From assembly GCA_900471605.1 (NCBI GenBank), contig UCEY01000079.1, positions 1 to 64,000 on the forward strand: a DNA stretch of 64,000 nt, written 5' to 3'. Below, in pieces: positions 8,477 to 17,477 of the stretch (position 1 is the stretch's first letter; each line of letters starts with the position of its first letter). The stretch is from Hyphomicrobiales bacterium. GTDB taxonomy: Bacteria; Pseudomonadota; Alphaproteobacteria; Rhizobiales; Rhizobiaceae. A program made the translations under genes and the position numbers. A model generated the notes under the pieces. The model had not been told where the DNA came from. It saw only the letters and a list, made by a program, of their open reading frames with translations, and searched no databases.

Positions 8477-9982
8477 ATGGAATTTCTCAACCATCTCGGC
8501 CTGGGTTTCGAGGCCGCACTTTCGCTCAACAACCTGACCTTCTGCTTCATCGGCGTTCTGGTCGGTACCGCCATCGGCATTCTGCCGGGACTTGGTCCGC
8601 TGGCGACGATCGCCATGCTCCTGCCGCTGACCTATTCGCTCGACCCGGTCACCGGCCTGATCATGATCTCCGGCATCTATTATGGAGCGCAATACGGCGG
8701 CTCCACAACCGCCATCCTCGTCAACCTACCCGGAGAATCTTCCTCAGTGGTCTCCTGCCTTGACGGTCACCAGATGGCACGCAACGGCCGCGCGGGCGCC
8801 GCGCTGGCCATTGCCGCGATCGGCTCCTTCTTTGCGGGAACGATCGCAACGATGCTGATCGCCGCTTTCTCGCCCGTCCTGGCGGAAGTAGCGTTCCTGT
8901 TCGGCCCCGTAGAATATTTCGCGATGATGGTCCTCGGCCTCACGGCAGCGACGCTACTCGCCCACGGCTCCTTCATCAAGGGCGTCGCCATGGTCCTGAC
9001 GGGGCTGATCCTCGGCCTCGTCGGCGCCGACATCAACAGCGGCACATACCGCTTCACGTTCGGTTACTTCTCCCTGACGGAGGGCATCGAGTTCGTTGCC
9101 GTGGCGATGGGCCTGTTCGCGTTCACCGATATCGTCACCAATATTCGCGGCGACCAGGCACGGGATGTCACCACGCCTTCTCTGCGCAATCTCTGGGTGA
9201 ACGGCAAGGAGGCCAAAGAAGCCGCACTTCCGGTTGTGCGTGGCACGGCAATCGGATCGGTTCTTGGGCTGCTCCCCGGCGGCGGCGCGATGATTTCGTC
9301 CTTTGCGTCCTACGCCATCGAAAAACGTCTCGCCAAGCGGCCAGAAGAATTTGGCCATGGCGCGATTGCCGGTCTCGCGGGCCCGGAAGCCGCCAACAAT
9401 GCGGGTGCGCAGACGTCCTTCATCCCGATGCTGACATTGGGTATCCCGAGCAACGGCGTGATGGCCCTGATGATCGGCGCGCTGATGGTCCACAATATCG
9501 CGCCCGGCCCCTATGTCATGGTGTCCAATCCAGAAGTCTTCTGGGGTCTGATCGCATCGATGTGGATCGGCAATGCCATGCTGGTCGTCCTGAACCTGCC
9601 GCTCATTCCGCTTTGGGTCCGGCTGATCCAGGTTCATTACTGGATCCTCTACCCCATCATTCTCACGGTCTGCTGCGTCGGCCTGTTCAGCATCGAGAAT
9701 AGCCTGCAACCGATCTATTTTGCGGCCGGGTTCACGCTGGTGGGCTGCCTGTTCTGGCGGTTCCGCGCCGAGGCTGCCCCCCTCCTTCTCGGCTTCATCC
9801 TGGGACCGCTGATGGAGGAACATTTCCGCCGCGCGCTGCTGCTTTCGAACGGCGATCTGGCGATCTTCTACCGGAGCCCGCTGTCTATCGTGATGCTTTC
9901 CGTTGCGGCAGTCATGTGCCTGGTGATCCTGCTTCCACAAATCCGCCGTAGCCGCAGCGTGGCGTTTACCGAGAACGCTTAG
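8477..9982 (+). CDS. tctA: TTT transporter large permease TctA
   Basis: Large membrane subunit of the tripartite tricarboxylate transporter, 501 aa, with about 11-12 hydrophobic segments and the conserved glycine-rich loops GILPGLGPLATIAMLLPLTY and GLLPGGGAMISSFASYA, plus YGGSTTAILVNLPGE. It would carry the substrate bound by TctC across the inner membrane. Start is the ATG at 8477, five bases after the tctB stop. A TTG five codons earlier would overlap tctB. It is about as divergent from the second TctA (13836) as one expects of separate specificities, not a recent duplicate. Confidence 0.92.
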   Translation: MEFLNHLGLGFEAALSLNNLTFCFIGVLVGTAIGILPGLGPLATIAMLLPLTYSLDPVTGLIMISGIYYGAQYGGSTTAILVNLPGESSSVVSCLDGHQMARNGRAGAALAIAAIGSFFAGTIATMLIAAFSPVLAEVAFLFGPVEYFAMMVLGLTAATLLAHGSFIKGVAMVLTGLILGLVGADINSGTYRFTFGYFSLTEGIEFVAVAMGLFAFTDIVTNIRGDQARDVTTPSLRNLWVNGKEAKEAALPVVRGTAIGSVLGLLPGGGAMISSFASYAIEKRLAKRPEEFGHGAIAGLAGPEAANNAGAQTSFIPMLTLGIPSNGVMALMIGALMVHNIAPGPYVMVSNPEVFWGLIASMWIGNAMLVVLNLPLIPLWVRLIQVHYWILYPIILTVCCVGLFSIENSLQPIYFAAGFTLVGCLFWRFRAEAAPLLLGFILGPLMEEHFRRALLLSNGDLAIFYRSPLSIVMLSVAAVMCLVILLPQIRRSRSVAFTENA

Positions 9983-10138
9983 CGGACCGCCTCAACATCT
10001 AGACGACTTAGCGCCTGCCCGACCTCAGCATTTCTGTCCGTGAAACGCCGGCTGATTTGCTTTGCGCTGAACGTGTGCAGATGCAAGCCAGAAAACCGGC
10101 AAGATCACAGCAGTGCCTTGAAAACATGGGAGAAAGAC

Positions 10139-11026
10139 TTGACCAATCCGACCATCATCAGTTGCGCCGTCACGGGCAATATCACGACCGTCGAGTCGAC
10201 ACCCTATCTACCTGTCACGCCTGAGCAGATCGCCAACTCATGCCTCGAAGCGGTCAGGGCCGGTGCGGCGATCGTGCATATTCACGTGCGCCATCCGGAC
10301 GGGCGGCCCAGCATGGAGCTGCAACACTATCGCGAAGTGATGGATCGCCTTCGCGCGGCCGATGAGGACGTCATCATCAACCTGACAACCGGACCGGGCG
10401 GTCGCTTCGTGCCGGGCGAACAGGAGCCGAGCGTTGCCGGCCCAGGAACCACACTGCTGCCGCCGGATCGGCGGGTCGAGCATATCGCGACACTCCGACC
10501 GGAAATCTGCAGCCTCGACTTCAACACGATGTATTCCGGCACGTCGGTGGTAATCAACACGCCCCGCAATCTCGGCATCATGGCGGACATCATCCGGGAA
10601 GCCGGCGTCCTGCCCGAGCTTGAAGTCTTCGATACCGGCGATATCCAGCTCTCCAACCAGTTCATCCAGGAAGGCCGCCTCGATGCGCCCGCCCTCTTCC
10701 AGATCGTGCTCGGCGTCCGTTATGGCGCGATCGCCACGCCCGAAACCCTTGCCTACATGAAATCCCTACTGCCGGCTGGCTCCCATTGGGCGGCCTTCGG
10801 CATCGGCCGCTGGGAGTTTCCCATGCTGGCGCAGGCATGGTTGCTCGGCGGACATGTGCGCGTCGGACTGGAAGACAACATCTATCTGGAAAAAGGCGTG
10901 CTGGCGAAAAGCAATGCCGAGCTCGTCAGCAAGGCCGTGCGCATTCTGAAGGAGCTTGGCGGCTCGATCGCCACGGCCGGAGAGGCGCGCGAAATTCTGA
11001 AACTCAAGAAACAGCTGCCCAGATGA
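10139..11026 (+). CDS. Beta-keto acid cleavage enzyme (BKACE, DUF849)
   Basis: BKACE-family enzyme, 295 aa. Family members use a zinc ion to condense a beta-keto acid with acetyl-CoA and cleave it, giving acetoacetate (or an analogue) and a new CoA ester; the founding member is Kce of lysine fermentation. The zinc ligands H47 and H49 are visible in IVHIHVRHPDGRPS, and the late glutamate in GLEDNIYLEKG. I choose the TTG at 10139, preceded by GGGAG, because it begins right at the conserved TNPTIISCAVTGN; an upstream ATG at 10040 adds 33 unlikely residues. It overlaps the following frame by four bases at ATGA (11023). It probably cleaves a keto acid made from the TTT substrate. Confidence 0.88.
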   Translation: MTNPTIISCAVTGNITTVESTPYLPVTPEQIANSCLEAVRAGAAIVHIHVRHPDGRPSMELQHYREVMDRLRAADEDVIINLTTGPGGRFVPGEQEPSVAGPGTTLLPPDRRVEHIATLRPEICSLDFNTMYSGTSVVINTPRNLGIMADIIREAGVLPELEVFDTGDIQLSNQFIQEGRLDAPALFQIVLGVRYGAIATPETLAYMKSLLPAGSHWAAFGIGRWEFPMLAQAWLLGGHVRVGLEDNIYLEKGVLAKSNAELVSKAVRILKELGGSIATAGEAREILKLKKQLPR

Positions 11027-11082
11027 GTGAAAGGTCGACGAGGCCTCATGACCATATTTCAAAAACCGAAGCGGAGGATCCC

Positions 11083-11994
11083 ATGTACGATCAGAGTGAC
11101 CCGAGAGCCAGCCTGGCTCAGGCCGCAAAGCCCAAAGCAGGCCATGTCCACAACAGCTATTTCGGCTCGCAGCTTAGCCTCTATTACGGCACCAAACCAC
11201 AGGTCTCGGACGAGAACGGCAGGACCTGGATCAGCCGCGGCCAGAATTTCGTCATCGCCTATACCGACGGCAAGCAGGGCGGCACATTCGCCCGAAGCTC
11301 GCAGCCGGATGAATATGCCCTGATCATTCCGGACCGGGAAACCTCGGTCGAGATCACCACGGCAGACGGCACAACGACCGTTCCGGGTTATTCAGTCGCC
11401 TTCGTGCCACCCGGCGAAAGCAACATTCGCATGCTGACCGCGGGCAGCATTGTCCGACTGTTCACGCCCAGATCGAAAGACATGGCCGAGGCGGCTTCCA
11501 ACGCAGACGCCTTCTCAGGCTCGCATCCCAACGTTCCGCCTTTCGAAGCCTGGCCGGAACCGCCCGGTGGCCTCAAGCTCAAGTGGTACACTCTGGACGT
11601 CCCCGAGGACCCGTCACGGTTCGGGCGGATCTATCGATGCACGACGTTCATGGTCAACTACCTGACACCACGTGTCGGCCCACGCGAGCGCGACAAGGTC
11701 TCGCCGCATCATCACGACGATTTCGAACAGTGCTCGCTGGCCCTGACCGGCACATTCACACACCACCTGCGCTGGCCGTGGACGACGGACATGAATGTTT
11801 GGCGCGAAGACGAGCATCTCTACTGTGAGTCGCCATCGGTCTGCGTCATCCCGCCCCCGTCGATCCATACGACCACGGCGGAATCATCCGGCGTGAACCA
11901 GCTCGTCGACATATTCGCTCCGCCGCGCATGGATTTTTCGCTGAAGCCCGGCTGGATTCTCAATGAAGACGATTATCCGATGCCGAAATCCTGA
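11083..11994 (+). CDS. Cupin-fold protein of unknown function
   Basis: A 303-aa protein I do not recognise by name. Its C-terminal half looks like a cupin: SPHHHDDFEQCSLALTGTF, then HHLRWPW and a later PPPSIHTTTAESS, which would supply the His/Glu metal ligands of motifs 1 and 2. The N-terminal half (FVIAYTDGKQGG, YALIIPDRETSVEI) may be a second, metal-free cupin barrel. The ATG at 11083 follows GGAGG by five bases; an in-frame ATG at 11023 overlaps the BKACE stop and is possible. It closes the plus-strand TTT operon just before a strong terminator. A dioxygenase or isomerase role is possible but unproven. Confidence 0.65.
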   Translation: MYDQSDPRASLAQAAKPKAGHVHNSYFGSQLSLYYGTKPQVSDENGRTWISRGQNFVIAYTDGKQGGTFARSSQPDEYALIIPDRETSVEITTADGTTTVPGYSVAFVPPGESNIRMLTAGSIVRLFTPRSKDMAEAASNADAFSGSHPNVPPFEAWPEPPGGLKLKWYTLDVPEDPSRFGRIYRCTTFMVNYLTPRVGPRERDKVSPHHHDDFEQCSLALTGTFTHHLRWPWTTDMNVWREDEHLYCESPSVCVIPPPSIHTTTAESSGVNQLVDIFAPPRMDFSLKPGWILNEDDYPMPKS

Positions 11995-12005
11995 ACCAGA
12001 TGCAG

Positions 12006-12035
12006 AAAGGCCCCCGGAAATTTCCGGGGGCCTTT
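12006..12035. terminator. Bidirectional intrinsic terminator
   Basis: Perfect 15-bp-arm palindrome centred at 12020/12021: AAAGGCCCCCGGAAA followed at once by its complement TTTCCGGGGGCCTTT, with a T-run on each strand. It sits between the end of the plus-strand cupin gene (11994) and the end of the minus-strand tctC (12067), so it can stop both convergent operons. Confidence 0.93.
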
Positions 12036-12066
12036 TACCATGAAGCAGTTGAAACGTGTTTTCGGA

Positions 12067-13044
12067 TCAGGTCGGCTGAACCAGCCCCGCATCGACGAGG
12101 GGCCGGATGGATTCGATCTCCTTCTGGATGGAAACCTTCATCTGGTCGGGCGTATTGGCGACAGCCGTCAGGCCCAGTGACGTGAGCTTTTCCTTTGTCG
12201 CAGGCATATCGGTCCATTCCTTGATGGCGCCCTGGATCGCATTGACGATCTCAGCCGGCATTCCCTTCGGGCCAACGGCGCCGAACCACAGCGTCTGGTC
12301 GTAATCCTTGAACCCCTGTTCGGCGACAGTCGGCACATTCGGGAGCTCCGAGGTTCGCTTGAGGGAGGTCACCGCAAGCCCGCGGATTTTGGAGTCGCGG
12401 ATATGCGGCAGATAATTCGACGGCGCATCGAGCGCGAAATGGATATGCCCGCCCAGAAGATCCGTCAGTAGCGGCGGCGATCCCTTGTAGGGGATGTGGT
12501 TGATTTCGACACCCGCCATCTGGCCAATGATTGCCGCTGCGATATGCCCCTTCGTGCCGGCGCCCGGATTGCCGATATTGACCTTTCCGGGATTTGCCTT
12601 GGCATAGGCAATCAGTTCCTGAAGCGATTTTGCCGGAGCGATAGCACTCGCGGTCAGCAACGCGGGGCTTTCCGCAACGATCGAGATCGGCGTGAAATCC
12701 ACCTGGGGGTCATAGGCGAGGTTTTTCTGTACGACCTTGTTGGCTGCGATCGGCGCACTACCGCTGACCATGATCGTATAGCCGTCAGGAGCCGCGCGAG
12801 CGAGCTTGCCGCCAGCCAATGCGCCCGCAGCACCGGCATGGTTTTCAACCACGAACTGCTGACCGAACTTGGCCGTCAGCACATCCGCCACAAGGCGCGT
12901 GATAATGTCACTGGTGCCGCCCGGCGGGTAGGCCGATATGACCACACCCGGTTTACTTGGCCATTTGGCGGCCGACCAGGCCGCTCCGTTCGACGCCAGC
13001 AATGCGGCCGTGCCGCCAAGCACCATGAATTCGCGTCTCTTCAT
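12067..13044 (-). CDS. tctC: TTT transporter periplasmic binding protein (second TctC)
   Basis: Second Bug-family periplasmic binding protein, 325 aa. It begins MKRREFMVLGGTAALLAS, a twin-arginine-like signal peptide, unlike the Sec-type signal of the first TctC. Mature-region motifs are WPSKPGVVISAYPPGGTSD and VENHAGAAGALAGGKLA. GGGAGG lies upstream of the ATG at 13044. It is the last gene of the minus-strand operon, after TctB, TctA and an NTF2-like gene, an order (B-A-x-C) unlike the C-B-A order of the other set. The ligand is probably an organic acid related to that of the neighbouring operon. Confidence 0.9.
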   Translation of the reverse strand: MKRREFMVLGGTAALLASNGAAWSAAKWPSKPGVVISAYPPGGTSDIITRLVADVLTAKFGQQFVVENHAGAAGALAGGKLARAAPDGYTIMVSGSAPIAANKVVQKNLAYDPQVDFTPISIVAESPALLTASAIAPAKSLQELIAYAKANPGKVNIGNPGAGTKGHIAAAIIGQMAGVEINHIPYKGSPPLLTDLLGGHIHFALDAPSNYLPHIRDSKIRGLAVTSLKRTSELPNVPTVAEQGFKDYDQTLWFGAVGPKGMPAEIVNAIQGAIKEWTDMPATKEKLTSLGLTAVANTPDQMKVSIQKEIESIRPLVDAGLVQPT

Positions 13045-13151
13045 TGTTGTTCCTCCCACTCGTTGATCGAGCCTATGCCGTCAAATTAACGCAACATGTC
13101 CCCTTCCCGAACATGAGGCTGCATCCGTTTCGCTGCTTGGAACGGCGTTGG

Positions 13152-13778
13152 TCATCCATCACTTCCGGCAAGCCAGCGGTCTTCTCCGGCATGAAACGCT
13201 GCCAGTTCATCGGCTTGGTCATCTCCCAGCAAATCCGGATTGACCTTCACGCCGCGCACGCTCTGGATATAGGCGAGGAATTTATAAGACGGCCGCATCG
13301 CGTTGAGCTGCGCCCAGTCGATCGGAAGCGTCTCGGACGGATTGACCGGCTTCATGACATCCCGCTCGAAAAAGACATGGAAGGACAGAATCTTCCAGAC
13401 GCCATCCTCCCTGACTGCGCGGGAAAAGAACCGGCAGAATACGTGAAAATCCACCTCGACGTTCTCCAGCCGCGCGCGGTTGAAGATCATCGCCGGACTT
13501 TCCACCGTCGCCCGGTCGCCGGCGATCTGGGCAAAGGCCGGAAACACCCAGTGCTTGCTGTTGCCGGTATTGCTCATCCACTTTCGTGTGGCTTCCACAT
13601 AGGCATCGCCACCATGACCATCATACCAGCTGGTGCGGATATAGGCATCGCGGTGGAAGCAGGCCGCCATGACATCAAACCGGCGCTGATCCCGCGCGAA
13701 CCGCTCGCGCCGCACCAGATCGAAAAGTTCCTCGCGGTCGAGATGTGCCCGCAGGCGGGCGTCGAAATCCTGTGGCAT
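13152..13778 (-). CDS. NTF2-like (SnoaL_4-type) protein
   Basis: A 208-aa protein with an NTF2-like fold, the type also found in dioxygenase beta subunits. Features: LREELFDLVRRERFARD-like N-terminal helix (LDREELFDLVRRERFARDQ), the barrel strand FDVMAACFHRDAYIRTSW, and DFHVFCRFFSRAVREDGVWKI spread over the central sheet. It lies between tctA and tctC. Together with the NTF2-like gene at 6395 it suggests that the pathway includes a dehydratase-, isomerase- or hydrolase-type step. I see no partner dioxygenase alpha subunit in the window. Confidence 0.75.
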   Translation of the reverse strand: MPQDFDARLRAHLDREELFDLVRRERFARDQRRFDVMAACFHRDAYIRTSWYDGHGGDAYVEATRKWMSNTGNSKHWVFPAFAQIAGDRATVESPAMIFNRARLENVEVDFHVFCRFFSRAVREDGVWKILSFHVFFERDVMKPVNPSETLPIDWAQLNAMRPSYKFLAYIQSVRGVKVNPDLLGDDQADELAAFHAGEDRWLAGSDG

Positions 13779-13835
13779 TGGGTCTCCTGGTCTATGTGGA
13801 TACGGTTGCGCGAGGGTGCAGGAAACCGACGATCG

Positions 13836-15341
13836 TCAGTCGGCCTCCTGCAGCCCCTCCTCGCGCACTTTCCGGAAACGGGGAGATACGATCGACAGCA
13901 GCAGCAGCGCCGCGACGATCAGCGTCCCCAGGCTGAGCGGGCTGGTGAAGAAGACGCTGGCGTCACCATGCGAGATCAACAGCGCCCGCCGGAGATATTC
14001 CTCCGCCATCGGCCCGAGGATCATCGCAAGGATGAGCGGGGCAGGCTCCGCGCCGACCTTCTTGAAGAAATACCCCAGCACACCGAACACAGCCATCATG
14101 TAGACGTCGAAGACGCTGTTGTTGATACTGTAGACTCCGATAGCAACGAAGACGCTGATCATCGGGAACAGGTAATGATAGGGCACGGAAATCAGCTTTG
14201 CCCAGACGCCGACGAGCGGCAGGTTCAAGAATAGCAGCATCAGGTTGCCGAGCCACATCGACACAACGAGCCCCCAAAACAGGGCCGGCTGCTGTGTCAG
14301 GATTTCCGGCCCCGGCTGCACGCCCTGCACGACAAGCGCGCCGATCATCAGGGCCATGGTCGCCGTGCCGGGGAGGCCAAGCGTCAGCATGGGAATGAAG
14401 CAGGTCTGGGCCGCCGCATTGTTTGCCGCCTCCGGCGCGGCCACCCCTTCGATCGCCCCTTTGCCGAACTCAGCGGAATGGCGCGAAACCTTCTTTTCCA
14501 GCGCGTAGGCCGAGAACGATGCGAGCAGCACCCCCGCTCCCGGCAAGACACCGAGCAACACGCCGATGCCAGTACCGCGCAGGATCGGCGCGGCCATGCG
14601 TTTCCAGTCCTCGCGGGTTGGAAACAGGCTGCTGACCTGTGCCAGGCCGGCCGAGCGGCTTTTTTCGTTCTCAAGGTTTGCGATAACGTCGCCGAGGCCG
14701 AAAACGCCCGTTGCGACTACGACGAAATCCAGCCCGTCGAGCAGGTTCGGTGTGCCGAAGGTAAAGCGCGCGGCACCCGAATTGACATCGGTTCCGATCA
14801 TGCCGAGCATCACGCCGAACAGCGCCATGCCGAACGCAGTCAGCAACGAGCCGCTGGCCAGCACCATCGAGGTGATCAGTCCGAGCACGATCAATGAGAA
14901 ATATTCGGCAGGCCCGAAGGTCAGTGCAAGACTTGCGAGTAACGGCGCCGAGACCGCGATGAAAAGTGTGCCGACGGTGCCTGCAAAGAAGCTGCCGATC
15001 GCTGCCGCCGCGAGCGCCCTGCCCGCCTTGCCCTGCTTCGCCATTTCATGGCCATCAAGCGTCGTGACGACCGAAGAAGCTTCACCGGGAAGGTTCATCA
15101 GGATGGCGGTGGTCGAGCCGCCATACTGCGACCCGTAAAAAATGCCGGCCAGCATGATCAGCGCCGTATCCACTGGCAGGCCGAAAGTGAAAGGCAGGAG
15201 CATGGAAATGGTAGCGATTGGCCCGAGGCCGGGCAGCACACCCACAGCCGTTCCGAGCAGCACGCCGAGGAAACAATAGAGAAAATTTCCAAACGTCGTG
15301 GCGGTCGAGAAACCAAGTAGAAGTCCGTTGAATATATCCAT
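13836..15341 (-). CDS. tctA: TTT transporter large permease TctA (second)
   Basis: Large permease subunit of the second tripartite tricarboxylate transporter, 501 aa. The conserved loops are GVLPGLGPIATISMLLPFTF, YGGSTTAILMNLPGEAS, and GVLPGAGVLLASFSAYALE. I start at the ATG at 15341 (MDIFNGLLLGFS), which matches the start of the other TctA; a GTG four codons upstream (15353) is also possible. It begins 22 bases after the tctB stop, and its stop is followed by the NTF2-like gene. Confidence 0.9.
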   Translation of the reverse strand: MDIFNGLLLGFSTATTFGNFLYCFLGVLLGTAVGVLPGLGPIATISMLLPFTFGLPVDTALIMLAGIFYGSQYGGSTTAILMNLPGEASSVVTTLDGHEMAKQGKAGRALAAAAIGSFFAGTVGTLFIAVSAPLLASLALTFGPAEYFSLIVLGLITSMVLASGSLLTAFGMALFGVMLGMIGTDVNSGAARFTFGTPNLLDGLDFVVVATGVFGLGDVIANLENEKSRSAGLAQVSSLFPTREDWKRMAAPILRGTGIGVLLGVLPGAGVLLASFSAYALEKKVSRHSAEFGKGAIEGVAAPEAANNAAAQTCFIPMLTLGLPGTATMALMIGALVVQGVQPGPEILTQQPALFWGLVVSMWLGNLMLLFLNLPLVGVWAKLISVPYHYLFPMISVFVAIGVYSINNSVFDVYMMAVFGVLGYFFKKVGAEPAPLILAMILGPMAEEYLRRALLISHGDASVFFTSPLSLGTLIVAALLLLSIVSPRFRKVREEGLQEAD

Positions 15342-15363
15342 GTCGAAGCTCACAAGACGTTGG

Positions 15364-15813
15364 CTATTGCAGCCAGGTGCCAAGCACCGGCATCGGCAAG
15401 CCGATCAGTTGGATGAAAAGAACAGTGCACAGGCCGGCAAAAACCAACGCGCCGACGGCTGCCTTCCAGTCGAGCTTGAACTTGATGCTGGTTGCCGCAC
15501 TCAGGACGAGAAGCAGCAGGACAGCCGGCAGGAAGCCCAGCGGCTCTATCGCCAAGCCGAAAACGACGACTGCCGCAGGCACCATGATCAATGCCTTCCA
15601 GTTGATCTCCGGAAAGGCATCGCCCGATGCGGCGATGGAGCGAACCAGAACACCGATGCCGGTCAGAACCAGGAGGCTGGAGATGATGACCGGGAAATAA
15701 CCCGGCCCCATGCGCCCCGCTGTGCCAAACGGGTATTGGACGGAGATCCACAGCGCAATACAACCGGTGACGGCGAAAAAGAGCCCCAATATGCTGTCTT
15801 GCCCGATCCTCAT
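15364..15813 (-). CDS. tctB: TTT transporter small membrane subunit TctB (second)
   Basis: Small membrane subunit of the second TTT system, 149 aa, the same length as the first TctB. Motif GTAGRMGPGYFPVII is present, and about four hydrophobic segments follow. The ATG at 15813 is preceded by GGGAGG; the open frame continues upstream to 16050 but has no ribosome site and overlaps the aldehyde dehydrogenase. The 112-bp gap to that gene may contain a separate promoter for the transporter. Confidence 0.83.
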   Translation of the reverse strand: MRIGQDSILGLFFAVTGCIALWISVQYPFGTAGRMGPGYFPVIISSLLVLTGIGVLVRSIAASGDAFPEINWKALIMVPAAVVVFGLAIEPLGFLPAVLLLLVLSAATSIKFKLDWKAAVGALVFAGLCTVLFIQLIGLPMPVLGTWLQ

Positions 15814-15925
15814 CGGTAAACCTCCCAAAATACTGACAGAAGCCCGGCCTATGTGTTGCGCCGATGCAAACGATAGATCATCACCGATCCGGCTCCTCCC
15901 GCCGAAACCGATGCCGGGCCATCCC

Positions 15926-17350
15926 TCAAGCAGGGTAACCAAGGATGGCCTTGACCTCGAGATATTCTTCGAAACCGAACAGACCGAATTCACGCCCGTT
16001 GCCAGACTGTTTGTAACCGCCGAACGGCAGGCTGCGATCGAACGCGGCACCGTTCAGATAGACCCGCCCCGCCCGGATGCGGTTCGCAACCCTGCGGGCG
16101 CGATCTGCGTCCTTTGACTGTACGAAGCCTGCCAGACCGAACGGTGTATCGTTGGCAATCGCAATTGCTTCGTCTTCCGTGTCATAGTTCAGAATGGACA
16201 GAACAGGCCCGAAGATTTCTTCGCGGGCAATCATCATGTCGGGCGTCACGTCGCCGAAGACTGTCGGGCGCACATAATAGCCGCGGTTCAATTCGGCAGG
16301 GCGGCCCGGCCCGCCGGCGACTAGCGTCGCCCCCTCGCTCATGCCGATCTGGATCAGGTTCTGGACCTTGTCGAACTGCTGCTGGCTGACGAGCGGCCCC
16401 ATCGTGGATTTAGGGTCGAGCGGATCACCGAGGCGAATACTGTCGACTGCCCTGCGGGCGGCGTCGAATGCCTGTTCACGCTGTGAGCGGTGTACCAGCA
16501 TGCGCGTCGGCGACTGGCAATTCTGGCCGGCATTGGTGTAGCAGGCATGCACGCCAGCCTCGACGGCAGCCTCGAGATCGGCATCCGTCAGTATGAGGTT
16601 GGCGGACTTTCCTCCAAGCTCCTGAGCGACACGCTTGACCGTATCGGCGGCCAGCTTCGCAACCTTGATGCCGGCCGCCGTCGAACCCGTGAAGGACACC
16701 ATGTCGATTTCGGGATGGCCAGCAATCGCTTCACCGACGGTCGGTCCGTCGCCGTTCACCAGATTGAAGACACCGGGCGGCAGGCCCGCCGCATCGATGA
16801 TCTCTGCGAGCAGTATCGAGCTCAACGGTGCAATCTCGCTCGGTTTCAACACAACTGTGCAGCCGGCCGCGAGCGCCGGCGCGACTTTGGAAGCCACCTG
16901 GTTCAGCGGCCAGTTCCAAGGCGTAATGAAACCGCAGACCCCGATCGGTTCGCGGCGCACGATGCCGTTGCCCATCCGGTGCTCAAATTCGTAAGTCGAA
17001 AGTACGCGCACCACTTCCTCGAAATGGAAGAGCGCGACGGTCGCCTGGCGTTCGGTCGAAAAGGTGATCGGCGACCCCATCTCCAGCGTCATCAGCCTCG
17101 CCAGTTCCGGTAGGTGCGCCCTGAACCCGGCAATGATCTTTTCGAGATAGCCCAACCGCTCGTCGACGCTGATTTCACTATAGGTTGCGAACGCACGCCT
17201 GGCCGCCTTTGCCGCCCTGTCAACGTCTTCGTGCGACCCGAGGCTGATCCGGGCAAACGTTTCTTCGGTCGCTGGATTGGTGACGCCGATACTGGCCGAC
17301 ACTGCCGGATCAATCCATCGACCGTCTATATAAAACTTCAGTTTTTCCAT
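15926..17350 (-). CDS. NAD(P)-dependent aldehyde dehydrogenase
   Basis: Aldehyde dehydrogenase superfamily, 474 aa. The catalytic cysteine lies in NAGQNCQSPTRM and the general-base glutamate in QELGGKSANL; the cofactor-binding FTGSTAAG and WNWPLNQ motifs are also present. I choose the ATG at 17350 (MEKLKFYIDGRW); a GTG eight codons upstream is possible. It probably oxidises a semialdehyde released by the HpcH-type aldolase encoded two genes upstream, as in homoprotocatechuate-like pathways. The exact substrate is unknown. Confidence 0.9.
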   Translation of the reverse strand: MEKLKFYIDGRWIDPAVSASIGVTNPATEETFARISLGSHEDVDRAAKAARRAFATYSEISVDERLGYLEKIIAGFRAHLPELARLMTLEMGSPITFSTERQATVALFHFEEVVRVLSTYEFEHRMGNGIVRREPIGVCGFITPWNWPLNQVASKVAPALAAGCTVVLKPSEIAPLSSILLAEIIDAAGLPPGVFNLVNGDGPTVGEAIAGHPEIDMVSFTGSTAAGIKVAKLAADTVKRVAQELGGKSANLILTDADLEAAVEAGVHACYTNAGQNCQSPTRMLVHRSQREQAFDAARRAVDSIRLGDPLDPKSTMGPLVSQQQFDKVQNLIQIGMSEGATLVAGGPGRPAELNRGYYVRPTVFGDVTPDMMIAREEIFGPVLSILNYDTEDEAIAIANDTPFGLAGFVQSKDADRARRVANRIRAGRVYLNGAAFDRSLPFGGYKQSGNGREFGLFGFEEYLEVKAILGYPA

Positions 17351-17477
17351 CGTTCCGTTCGCTGCTGGTGACACTAAAAGACTGGGAATTCAGAAACACT
17401 ACAGGGCTGGACATGACTAGCAACGCGATCTCAAAGGCGTTTCGCCAGACGACAACAAGACGCCTTAGAAGGCAACC

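Noticed and set aside
12006..12035. Transposon end or inverted-repeat attachment site
   Set aside because: The palindrome with flanking A and T runs between two convergent operons is fully explained as a bidirectional terminator.
13044..14234. Long plus-strand frame opposite NTF2-like gene and tctA
   Set aside because: Shadow of the real minus-strand genes; no domain is recognisable.
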